A stretch of 6,482 nt of DNA from an uncultured Clostridium sp. (GTDB taxonomy: Bacteria; Bacillota; Clostridia; Oscillospirales; Acutalibacteraceae), in assembly GCA_900547915.1 (NCBI GenBank), contig URIN01000091.1, forward strand, positions 1-6,482, in the 5' to 3' direction. Both the position numbers and the translations under genes were made by a program. Below the pieces are notes generated by a model. That model was not told where the DNA came from, made no database searches, and worked only from the letters and a program-made list of their open reading frames with translations. Below are positions 1 through 6,390 of the stretch, in pieces (the first letter of the stretch is position 1; the number at the start of each line of letters is the position of its first letter).

Positions 1-23
1 TATAAGATTATATTAAAAATGTT

Positions 24-66
24 AAAGCAGGAGATATTTATTATCTTCTGCTTTTTGTCTTTTTTG
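24..66 (+). terminator. Intrinsic terminator of an upstream gene outside the window
   Basis: Positions 24-36 pair with 42-54: AAAGCAG with CTGCTTT outside, a G-T wobble at 31/47, then AGATA with TATCT, closing a 5-nt loop. This gives a 13-bp stem. It is followed by two T runs (52-56 and 60-66) broken by GTC. It lies ahead of the response regulator promoter, so it most likely ends a gene on the + strand to the left of the window. The other strand has only a short T run (ATTTTTAA), so weak bidirectional action is possible. Confidence 0.82.
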
Positions 67-111
67 TAAGGCGTTTATATCTTTATGGATACTCAAATTA
101 AATTGGTCTTG

Positions 112-140
112 TTGCCAAAACGGCGGGGATGTAGTATTAT
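112..140 (+). promoter_or_regulatory. Sigma70-type promoter of the two-component operon
   Basis: TTGCCA at 112-117 (5 of 6 match to TTGACA) and TATTAT at 135-140 (5 of 6 match to TATAAT) are separated by 17 bp, the ideal spacing. The predicted start is near 147, giving a leader of about 24 nt that holds the ribosome site GGCGGTGA (159-166). The good match on both boxes suggests steady expression without an activator. No direct repeat like the one ahead of the transporter unit was seen here. The rest of 67-170 shows no gene. Confidence 0.7.
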
Positions 141-170
141 GTGAATACATGAATTTTTGGCGGTGATTGT

Positions 171-836
171 ATGAACGCAAAAATACTTTTGTGTGAAGAT
201 GATGAATTTCTGCGCAGCGGACTTCTTGAAATGCTTCAGAAAGAAGGGCATGAGGTGTGCGCCGTTGGCAGTTGTGATGCGGCTATGAACACGCTTTCAA
301 ACAGTGTGTTTGACCTTATTATTCTTGATGTTATGTTGCCTGACGGAAACGGGTTTGACCTTTGCCGTGAAATAAGAAATTCCGGTAACAGCACTCCTGT
401 TTTGTTTTTGACTGCCTGTGATGATGAGATACAGATAGTACGAGGGCTCGACTCGGGTGCGGACGATTATGTTACAAAGCCGTTCCGCCTGCTTGAGCTT
501 TTATCGCGTGTTCGCGCTCTTTTAAGGCGAAATTCAAAGGCTGCGCCGCCTGTTTACGGAAATATAACCATAAATGAAGATAATATGACAGTGTTAAAGG
601 ACGGAGAAAAGATATATCTTACGCCAACCGAATACCATATACTGTGTATACTTCTTAGAAACCGAGGAATTATTGTTACTCGCGATTCGCTTCTTCAGGG
701 TATATGGGACTGCGAGGGCGCTTATGTTGATGACAACACACTTTCCGTTCATATAAGCCGCTTAAGAGATAAGATAGGCAACGGAAGTATAAAGACCGTG
801 CGCGGAGTAGGTTACAGGTGGGAGGACATCAGGTGA
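171..836 (+). CDS. OmpR/PhoB-family response regulator
   Basis: This is a cytoplasmic DNA-binding regulator of 221 residues, full length for the family. The N-terminal receiver domain (about 3-118) has the acidic pair D10/D11, the phosphoacceptor D53 in IILDVMLPDG, T81 in FLTAC and K103 in VTKPF. The C-terminal winged helix (about 126-219) has the usual marks TPTEY, SVHISRLRDKI and TVRGVGYRW. The ATG at 171 is preceded by GGCGGTGA with 4 nt spacing, and the protein starts directly at the first receiver strand. Its stop overlaps the start of the kinase gene, so the pair is translationally coupled. It is expected to accept phosphate from that kinase. Its likely target is the direct repeat at 1774-1792 ahead of the transporter genes. 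It resembles BceR/VanR-type regulators, but the sequence does not justify a gene name. No key residue is missing. Confidence 0.96.
   Translation: MNAKILLCEDDEFLRSGLLEMLQKEGHEVCAVGSCDAAMNTLSNSVFDLIILDVMLPDGNGFDLCREIRNSGNSTPVLFLTACDDEIQIVRGLDSGADDYVTKPFRLLELLSRVRALLRRNSKAAPPVYGNITINEDNMTVLKDGEKIYLTPTEYHILCILLRNRGIIVTRDSLLQGIWDCEGAYVDDNTLSVHISRLRDKIGNGSIKTVRGVGYRWEDIR
820..826 (+). promoter_or_regulatory. Ribosome binding site that sets the kinase start
   Basis: GGGAGGA lies inside the last codons of the response regulator gene, 6 nt ahead of the GTG at 833. It favours that GTG over the in-frame GTG at 818, which would put the ribosome site inside the coding region. Confidence 0.75.
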
Positions 837-1735
837 ATTATGAGATAATTCTGCTTGCTCTGTCAGGTGTGCTTGCGGTGTGCGTTATAGTGCTTATCAT
901 TGTTTGTGTAAAAAGAAAAAAAGATGTGCAGCGCATCACCAAAAATATAAGCAGATACACACAGACGGGCGACGTTTCCGATTTTAGTCCCAAGGAAGGG
1001 TATGTTGCGGAACTTCAGAACGCTGTTTTTGATTTGGAAACACTTATTGAGCGTGAAAAGCAGAACACAAGGGAAAAGTCAAAACAGAATACAGAGTTTA
1101 TTTCAGATGTTTCGCATCAGCTTAAAACACCTATTGCGGGGCTTCGCCTTTATTGTGAAATGGAGCACAGTCAGCATCCGTCTGAGCACACCGAAAAGGA
1201 ATTACAGCTTATAGAAAAGATGGAAAGTCTTGTTTATCGTCTGCTGCGTCTTGAAAAGATACGTTCGGATTCTTATGTTATGGATTTCAAAACTTTCAAT
1301 TCGGCGGATTTCATAGACCCCGTTATTTCTGATTTTCGCCATCTTTTTCCGGAAAAGGTATATACTGTAAGAGCAGACGGAAAAATACGCTGTGATAATG
1401 AATGGCTCGGTGAAGCGGTGGGAAATCTTATTAAAAACGCAAGCGAGCATACAGAGAATAACGGAAGAGTTGATATAACCGTAAACGATATGGGTGACTT
1501 TACCGAAATAACTGTTCAGGACAACGGCGGAGGAGTGCCCGAAAAGGATCTGCCCCTGCTTTTTACAAGATTTCACAAAACAGATAATGCCATGCCGTCA
1601 AGCGCAGGAATAGGGCTTGCCATTACCAAGGCAGTAGTTGAGAAACACCACGGCACAATTTCTGCCGAAAATAAGAACGGCGGGCTTTGCGTTGTGATAT
1701 GCCTGCCGCATATTGACGGATACGTTTTAATTTAA
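833..1735 (+). CDS. Single-membrane-helix sensor histidine kinase
   Basis: This 300-residue inner-membrane kinase presumably phosphorylates the adjacent regulator. One membrane helix (about 5-26) is followed by KRKK, which places the catalytic part in the cytoplasm and leaves about 4 residues outside. A linker or coiled coil (about 27-85) follows, with no obvious HAMP or PAS domain. The H box is FISDVSHQLKTP with H95. The N box is NLIKNASEH with N202. The G1 box is DNGGGV (D230), the F box is LFTRFHK and the G2 box is GIGL (259-262). All catalytic motifs are intact. The GTG start at 833 overlaps the regulator stop by 4 nt (GTGA) and has a well-placed GGGAGGA. An earlier GTG at 818 would add only five residues. 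With no extracellular sensor, it probably senses within the membrane or through a partner, as BceS-type kinases do. BceS has two helices, however, so the match is not exact. Confidence 0.95.
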   Translation: MNYEIILLALSGVLAVCVIVLIIVCVKRKKDVQRITKNISRYTQTGDVSDFSPKEGYVAELQNAVFDLETLIEREKQNTREKSKQNTEFISDVSHQLKTPIAGLRLYCEMEHSQHPSEHTEKELQLIEKMESLVYRLLRLEKIRSDSYVMDFKTFNSADFIDPVISDFRHLFPEKVYTVRADGKIRCDNEWLGEAVGNLIKNASEHTENNGRVDITVNDMGDFTEITVQDNGGGVPEKDLPLLFTRFHKTDNAMPSSAGIGLAITKAVVEKHHGTISAENKNGGLCVVICLPHIDGYVLI

Positions 1736-1789
1736 AAAGCGCGGTGCGCCTTCATATTGTTGGTGCACGGCGCTTTCTTACGTTTTCTT
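1736..1789 (+). terminator. Intrinsic terminator between kinase and transporter units
   Basis: The hairpin begins the base after the kinase stop. Positions 1736-1750 pair with 1762-1776: AAAGCGC with GCGCTTT, a G-G mismatch at 1743/1769, then GTGCGCC with GGTGCAC including one wobble. The loop is 11 nt. The tail is T-rich but broken (TTTCTTACGTTTTCTT), so termination may be partial and some read-through into the transporter genes is likely. The tail overlaps the proposed operator. Confidence 0.72.
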
Positions 1790-1792
1790 AAG
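1774..1792 (+). promoter_or_regulatory. Candidate response regulator operator (direct repeat)
   Basis: TTTCTTACG at 1774-1782 is repeated as TTTCTTAAG at 1784-1792, an 8 of 9 match with a period of 10 bp, about one helical turn. OmpR-family dimers bind head-to-tail repeats with about this spacing. The pair is centred about 54 bp ahead of the predicted transcript start, a usual position for an activator. A further CTTAA at 1804-1808 is 17 bp on and out of phase. Assignment to the adjacent regulator is inference from position and pattern. Confidence 0.5.
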
Positions 1793-1824
1793 ATTGATTT
1801 CACCTTAATGAAAGAAATACCGTT

Positions 1825-1830
1825 TATAAT
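1825..1830 (+). promoter_or_regulatory. Promoter -10 box of the transporter operon
   Basis: TATAAT at 1825-1830 is a perfect -10 box. At 16-18 bp spacing the upstream hexamers (ACCTTA, CCTTAA, CACCTT) match TTGACA at no more than one base, so no -35 is evident. A strong -10 with a missing -35, downstream of a direct repeat, is the usual look of an activator-dependent promoter. The predicted start near 1837 leaves a leader of only about 16 nt. Confidence 0.62.
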
Positions 1831-1837
1831 GAAAGCC

Positions 1838-1845
1838 AAGGAGGG
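1838..1845 (+). promoter_or_regulatory. Ribosome binding site that sets the ATPase start
   Basis: AAGGAGGG is followed by 7 nt and the ATG at 1853. It fixes the start there rather than at the in-frame TTG at 1757, which lies in the loop of the terminator hairpin and has no ribosome site. Confidence 0.85.
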
Positions 1846-1852
1846 TTCCTTT

Positions 1853-2539
1853 ATGAGCATTATTGAATGTAGAGAACTTACAAAAGAATATATGAGCGGA
1901 GAAAATGTTGTAAAAGCCGTTGACGGTATTACAGTTTCTTTTGAGCAGGGTGAATTCTGTGCTGTTACGGGCCCCAGCGGTTCAGGCAAATCAACTCTTC
2001 TTCACCTTCTCAGTTCACTTGAAAGCCCCACTTCGGGTGAGGTTATTTACAGTGATAAAAAATTATCTTCTTATAACGATAATCAGCTTTCAATTCTGCG
2101 CCGCAGAAGATTCGGCTTTGTCTTTCAGGCGTATAATTTGGTGCAGGAGCTTACGGGTTATGAAAATATAATCCTGCCTGTAATGCTTGATAAGAAAAAG
2201 CCAGATGATGAGTATATCTCAAAAATAATTTCTATTTTGGGAATAGAGGACAGGCTTGAGCATCTGCCGTCTGCGCTTTCGGGCGGTCAGCAGCAGAGAA
2301 TAGCAATTGCGCGTGCGCTTGCAAACAAGCCGTCAGTTCTTTTTGCCGATGAGCCCACGGGAAATCTGGATGCAGCAAGCGGGCGTGAAGTGCTTTCGCT
2401 GCTCAAATATACGGGCAGGGAACTCGGCATAACTCTTATTCTTGTTACGCATGATTTGCACGTTGCGGAGCAGGCAGACAGGATAATCACAATTGAGGAC
2501 GGAAAAATTGTGAGTGATACAAAAGCACAGGGGGTGTAG
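1853..2539 (+). CDS. ABC transporter ATPase, MacB/LolD/BceA type
   Basis: This 228-residue cytoplasmic nucleotide-binding subunit powers the FtsX-type permease encoded 3 nt downstream. Visible motifs in order are: Walker A GPSGSGKST (40-48, K46); Q-loop FVFQAYNL (Q92), with the NLVQELTGYENI stretch typical of the MacB/LolD/BceA branch; signature LSGGQQQR (142-149); Walker B VLFADEP (162-168, E167); D-loop near GNLDAASG; and switch histidine H200 in VTHD. The length is normal for the family and all catalytic residues are present. Proteins of this branch usually form homodimers on a permease and drive conformational work on substrates outside the membrane rather than classical transport across it. 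The gene has its own promoter and ribosome site, separated from the kinase by a terminator. The substrate cannot be inferred from the ATPase. Confidence 0.96.
   Translation: MSIIECRELTKEYMSGENVVKAVDGITVSFEQGEFCAVTGPSGSGKSTLLHLLSSLESPTSGEVIYSDKKLSSYNDNQLSILRRRRFGFVFQAYNLVQELTGYENIILPVMLDKKKPDDEYISKIISILGIEDRLEHLPSALSGGQQQRIAIARALANKPSVLFADEPTGNLDAASGREVLSLLKYTGRELGITLILVTHDLHVAEQADRIITIEDGKIVSDTKAQGV
2529..2536 (+). promoter_or_regulatory. Ribosome binding site of the permease
   Basis: AGGGGGTG, one base from AGGAGGTG, sits in the last codons of the ATPase gene, 6 nt ahead of the GTG start at 2543. This supports tight coupling of ATPase and permease synthesis. Confidence 0.7.
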
Positions 2540-2542
2540 ACC

Positions 2543-5383
2543 GTGAAAAGTAAGCTTACGGTAAATACCCTTGCTTTCGGCAATCTGAAAAACCGAAAAA
2601 AACAGTATACTTCACTCATTATCGGCATAATTCTTGCAATGATGTTTTCATCCGCAATACCGCTTTTGTTTTCAAGTATGATAACATCGGTAAAAGAGAT
2701 GGAATGTGACCTTTACGGCAGACAAAACGGTATATATGTTGACGCCTCGAATCAGCTTTTTGCTGAGGCTGCGGGTGAAAAAGTTGTTGGTGATTACGGC
2801 TTTGCGCACGTTGTGGGCAGTGTGCTCACTGATGACGATACTCCGTATTCAGTTGCTTATCTTGATGATAAGGCTTACCAGCTTTCAAATATATCGTTTA
2901 TAGAAGGCAGTTATCCTCAGAAAGAAAATGAGATAGCCATTGAAGAGGCAACACTTGCAAAAATGGGGCTTGATGTCTCGGTAGGGGACAGCATAACTCT
3001 TGATTTTCTTGTTCAGGACGGCAGCGGTTATCTGCCTGATACTCAGGAAAAAACTTTTGTTTTAAGCGGTATAGCAAAAAACAAACTTTCAAATATCATT
3101 TCAAGCCATTCAACTGTTACAGACAGTATTCCTTCTGTATTTGTTGCCACGGATACTCAGGTGGAGCCTGGCGGAAAAGAAAAACTTGTTTGTTATTTCA
3201 ACTATTATGAAGAAAACAGTATTTTTACAGTAGGCGATGTTGAACGATATACAAAGTTCAGCGATTTTTTAGATAATAACGGTGGAGATATAGGCAATTG
3301 GGTACATGCTGATTCATCAAATTTCTCTGTTAACAGCAATAACGGCATATATACCCCTACTGTTTTTATTTCGGCATTTGTTGGTATTCTGCTTGTTGCA
3401 TCTTGCCTTGGCATCATAAACGCGTTTTCCACAAACCTTAACGAGCGCAGGCGGCAGATTGGTATGCTACGCACGGTTGGCGCAACAAAGCGGCAGATAA
3501 TAATTATTTTCGGCAGAGAAGCATTTATAATCAGCCTTATCTGCGTGCCTGTCAGCATAGCGCTTTCATGTCTGTGCGTCAAAGTCGGGTTTATGATTCT
3601 GGGAGATAAATTTATTTTTGATGCGAATATATGGGCTATTGTTGCATGCGCGGTGATTAGCGTTATCTGCGTTATGCTTGCGGCACTTGTTCCGCTAATT
3701 AAGGCGGCAAGGGTCACTCCTGTGCAGACTGTAAGAAATATTGAAATGACACGTAAATATGTCCGCAAAAGGGTAAAAAGCAAGAAGAACTTTGTGCCGT
3801 CAAAACTCATTGCCCGCAGAAGCCTTTTGTTTAACGGAAAAACGAGAGCGGCGGCAAGCATTATTCTTGTAATAACTATAATCGGTTCTTGCTATGGCTT
3901 TTCTTTGGTCGAAAATATGCGTGAAAATAATTGGAGCCCAAAGTATGAGTATGAACTCGAGAGTTACTCCTGGAATGACGAACTGATAAATTTGCCTGAT
4001 TTAGATAACAAATTTACTTATTCGGATTACAACACCGTAAAATCAATTCCTTATGCGGGAGATGTTTACGCTTCACGCGGATGCAGGGCTGTTATTAACT
4101 GCGGTGAATATACTGATTATCAGAAAACCATAGTGTATTCAGACGGATCTTCTACAGTGTTTGATATAAGCAGTGCAGACGTTCACGGACTTACATCAGA
4201 AAATCTGGATGGTTTTATAACATCAAACTTTACTGAGCATTTTTCTGTGCTCAGAAATTACTGCGGCAATCAGGATATATTGCCTGTCTGTATAGTTGCT
4301 CTTGACAACAGACAGATACAGGAGCTCGAAAGTTCTGTGGTTTCAGGCAGTATAGATACAGCACTGCTTGATTCCGGTGAAGAGGTTGTTGTCATTGCGC
4401 CGCAGAAAATCGCCCTTAATGTGGAATACGACGCTGAAGATCCCAATTCAGGTTATTCATGGGGTCCTGATTGGAATGACGGTGTAAAAGATGACAAAAA
4501 TTATCTGAAATGCGCAGATATCGATATTCAGGCTGGTGATGAGCTCTCTCTCAGCATTATTTCAGATAACTCAACAAATACAGATGTAGATATAAACAGC
4601 TCTGTAAATACAAATACGGCTATTTATACCTATGATGAAGAGTTATCTCAGGAGGATGCTTACAGCGACACATCAAATTGGGAAAAAACAGACGCAAATG
4701 TAGCTGTAGGTGCGGTAGTAAATGAATTGCCGGACAAATTTTACGAAAGTAACAGTTTGCTTGCAAATACCCAAGTGGTTATTTTGACAACATTAAGCGG
4801 AATGAAGAATTTTTACAGCGGCACGAATTTCAGCAATATTGATTTCAATCTGAATACCGAATGCAATGATGAAATAGATGCTGATATAAGCAATACTCTG
4901 CAGAGCATAATTGATAAAAAAGATGATTGTATTTTTAATTCGTATTATACAATTATTAAAGACCAGCAGCAGACTAATAGCGCTGTTCTTATCCTTCTCA
5001 CAGCGATTATTATATTGTTTATGAGCATAAGCGCAAGTATAATAAACAATTCACTTACAGCGCAAATTAGAGACGGCAGACGTGAAATAGGTACATTAAG
5101 GGCTGTTGGTGCATCGGTTCGTGAATTGTTCGGCTCATATATCTCACAGCTTGTCTCAATGCTGTCAATAAGTTATGTCATAGGATTTGTTCTGTTTATC
5201 GTTTCTTATTTTATTGTTCAGGCATTAACTGATAAAATAGAATATGAAAGGATGTTCTCATTCAGTATATGGCAGACTGTTGTTGCCTGTGCGCTGCTGT
5301 TTGTGTTCTGTGCGGTAAATCTGTGGCTCAAGATAAAAAAAGAAATGAAGCACAGCGTAATCGATAATATACGCGAGCTTTAA
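2543..5383 (+). CDS. FtsX-type ABC permease with two halves and two large outer domains
   Basis: This 946-residue membrane subunit partners the preceding ATPase. It is a fusion of two FtsX-like units of four helices each. Half 1 has a helix at about 22-46, an extracytoplasmic domain at 47-270 resembling a MacB-type periplasmic core, then helices at about 271-296, 325-350 and 363-388. Half 2 has a helix at about 436-456, an extracytoplasmic domain of about 355 residues (457-811), then helices at about 812-836, 865-895 and 908-930. Each half carries the FtsX coupling motif: RRRQIGMLRTVGATKRQ (302-318) and GRREIGTLRAVGASVRE (845-861). BceB-type permeases have ten helices and one large domain of about 200 residues, so this is a different architecture. 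The second domain is acidic and contains an Asn/Ser/Thr/Asp-rich stretch (about 672-720). The GTG start has AGGGGGTG ahead of it. Substrate unknown; a role in envelope defence, lipoprotein handling or peptide efflux is possible. Confidence 0.92.
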   Translation: MKSKLTVNTLAFGNLKNRKKQYTSLIIGIILAMMFSSAIPLLFSSMITSVKEMECDLYGRQNGIYVDASNQLFAEAAGEKVVGDYGFAHVVGSVLTDDDTPYSVAYLDDKAYQLSNISFIEGSYPQKENEIAIEEATLAKMGLDVSVGDSITLDFLVQDGSGYLPDTQEKTFVLSGIAKNKLSNIISSHSTVTDSIPSVFVATDTQVEPGGKEKLVCYFNYYEENSIFTVGDVERYTKFSDFLDNNGGDIGNWVHADSSNFSVNSNNGIYTPTVFISAFVGILLVASCLGIINAFSTNLNERRRQIGMLRTVGATKRQIIIIFGREAFIISLICVPVSIALSCLCVKVGFMILGDKFIFDANIWAIVACAVISVICVMLAALVPLIKAARVTPVQTVRNIEMTRKYVRKRVKSKKNFVPSKLIARRSLLFNGKTRAAASIILVITIIGSCYGFSLVENMRENNWSPKYEYELESYSWNDELINLPDLDNKFTYSDYNTVKSIPYAGDVYASRGCRAVINCGEYTDYQKTIVYSDGSSTVFDISSADVHGLTSENLDGFITSNFTEHFSVLRNYCGNQDILPVCIVALDNRQIQELESSVVSGSIDTALLDSGEEVVVIAPQKIALNVEYDAEDPNSGYSWGPDWNDGVKDDKNYLKCADIDIQAGDELSLSIISDNSTNTDVDINSSVNTNTAIYTYDEELSQEDAYSDTSNWEKTDANVAVGAVVNELPDKFYESNSLLANTQVVILTTLSGMKNFYSGTNFSNIDFNLNTECNDEIDADISNTLQSIIDKKDDCIFNSYYTIIKDQQQTNSAVLILLTAIIILFMSISASIINNSLTAQIRDGRREIGTLRAVGASVRELFGSYISQLVSMLSISYVIGFVLFIVSYFIVQALTDKIEYERMFSFSIWQTVVACALLFVFCAVNLWLKIKKEMKHSVIDNIREL

Positions 5384-5400
5384 GGAAGGGCGGTGTTCGT

Positions 5401-6360
5401 ATGAAAAAAAATTTTGCCTTGGTTTTAATATTTTTATTGTGTGTTTCAGCCGCTTTTCCCGTTTATGCTCAGGATGAGGATATACAGGAAACACAGATGC
5501 AGAATGTTTCCGAGGAGGAAACGCAAAACGCATCTCAGCCGCGTCTTATAGTCAGTTCGTATGACACCCCGATACTGACACCGTCTGAAGAGCAGACTGT
5601 CAAAATAACCTTCAAAAATTACAGCAAAGATAAAGCGGTTTATAACATAAAGTTTTCCGCAATTGATGAAAGCGGGGATATCCGTGCAGACGGCGTCAGC
5701 ACAAAATATGTTGATAAGATAAAAGCCGGCGGCACTTATGAATGGAGCCTGCCTGTTACGGTCGCAAAAACAGCCGTATCTGGCGAGCATAAATTAAGCG
5801 TTACCGCAGAGTATGAAGACGAATATTACACCCCTTTTACCACGTCGGATACTATTGCGGTAACGGTTGCCCAGTCTGTTGGGCTTGCTTATGACGGCGT
5901 AATTCTGCCGCAGAAGGTTACACAGGGCGAGACTGCCAGCATTACGGTCAGTTTTATGAATACAGGCAAAAGCATTATCAGAAACTGTTGTATAAAGTTT
6001 GATGTGGAAGGCCTGCAAACAGGCGGCGTGCTCTTTGCGGGGGAGATACCTGCAGGCTCTAATACAGAGTGTACGGCAAACTTTTCCGTAAGCAAAGATA
6101 TGCTGGGCGAGGTTTCGGGCACCGCAACAATAAGTTACGAAGATGAGCTTGGTAATCAGTATTCAGAAACCGTAGACCTTTCCACCGTAATAGAAATACC
6201 GCCTGATGAGACAAAAAAAGAGGAAAAAGAAAAAACTAAATATCCGCTCTGGTGGCTTTTTCTGATTGTGGGTATTGCGGCAGGCGGAGCGGTCGGCTTT
6301 GCAATACCTGTTGCCGTCCATTCAAGAAAGCAGCGCCTTGAAGACGAAAAACGCCTTTAA
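5401..6360 (+). CDS. Secreted, C-terminally membrane-anchored protein with two Ig-like (CARDB/COG1361-like) repeats
   Basis: This 319-residue protein appears to be displayed outside the membrane. Residues 1-23 form a signal peptide (MKKN, hydrophobic core, probable cleavage VYA|Q). An acidic, Gln-rich stretch (24-46) is followed by two beta-rich repeats of about 108 residues (about 48-155 and 156-264). They share the pattern of a proline before a strand (TPS or LPQ), a hydrophobic strand with an Asn (ITFKNYS, VSFMNTG), an AGG/AGS turn and a SVTAEYED or TISYEDE strand. This is typical of CARDB/NEW3-like Ig folds found in COG1361 proteins; the family call is from pattern only. A charged linker (270-280), a helix (about 281-306) with glycine spacing G291/G295/G299 and a basic tail complete it. 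The gene starts 17 nt after the permease stop, with GGAAGGGCGGTG as ribosome site, so it is probably co-transcribed and may be an accessory to the transporter. No lipobox and no sortase signal (LPXTG) were seen. Confidence 0.85.
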   Translation: MKKNFALVLIFLLCVSAAFPVYAQDEDIQETQMQNVSEEETQNASQPRLIVSSYDTPILTPSEEQTVKITFKNYSKDKAVYNIKFSAIDESGDIRADGVSTKYVDKIKAGGTYEWSLPVTVAKTAVSGEHKLSVTAEYEDEYYTPFTTSDTIAVTVAQSVGLAYDGVILPQKVTQGETASITVSFMNTGKSIIRNCCIKFDVEGLQTGGVLFAGEIPAGSNTECTANFSVSKDMLGEVSGTATISYEDELGNQYSETVDLSTVIEIPPDETKKEEKEKTKYPLWWLFLIVGIAAGGAVGFAIPVAVHSRKQRLEDEKRL

Positions 6361-6390
6361 TCATTAATCTTAAAATCTGAATAACAAATT

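Noticed and set aside
1..23. Adapter at the left end of the window
   Set aside because: The first bases show no match to the mosaic end or other Nextera adapter sequence in either orientation.
818..832. Kinase start at GTG 818
   Set aside because: It would place the good GGGAGGA site inside the gene and adds only five residues; GTG 833 has ideal spacing and the GTGA overlap.
1202..1576. Reverse-strand open frame of 124 codons inside the kinase gene
   Set aside because: It is opposite the conserved catalytic domain of the kinase and its translation looks like a shadow of that frame.
1757..1852. N-terminal extension of the ATPase from the TTG at 1757
   Set aside because: The TTG lies in the terminator loop and lacks a ribosome site, while the ATG at 1853 has AAGGAGGG and yields the normal ABC ATPase N terminus.
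1736..1852. Riboswitch or structured leader ahead of the ATPase
   Set aside because: The only strong structure is the terminator hairpin; the rest is a short AT-rich promoter region with no recognisable riboswitch core.
3205..3861. Reverse-strand open frame of 218 codons
   Set aside because: It lies wholly inside the well-supported permease gene, resembles no family I know, and has no ribosome site or promoter context; it reads as a shadow frame.
5431..5442. Lipoprotein signal at FLLC in the Ig-like protein
   Set aside because: The residues before Cys14 do not fit the lipobox (no small residue at -1), and VYA|Q at 21-24 is a good ordinary cleavage site.
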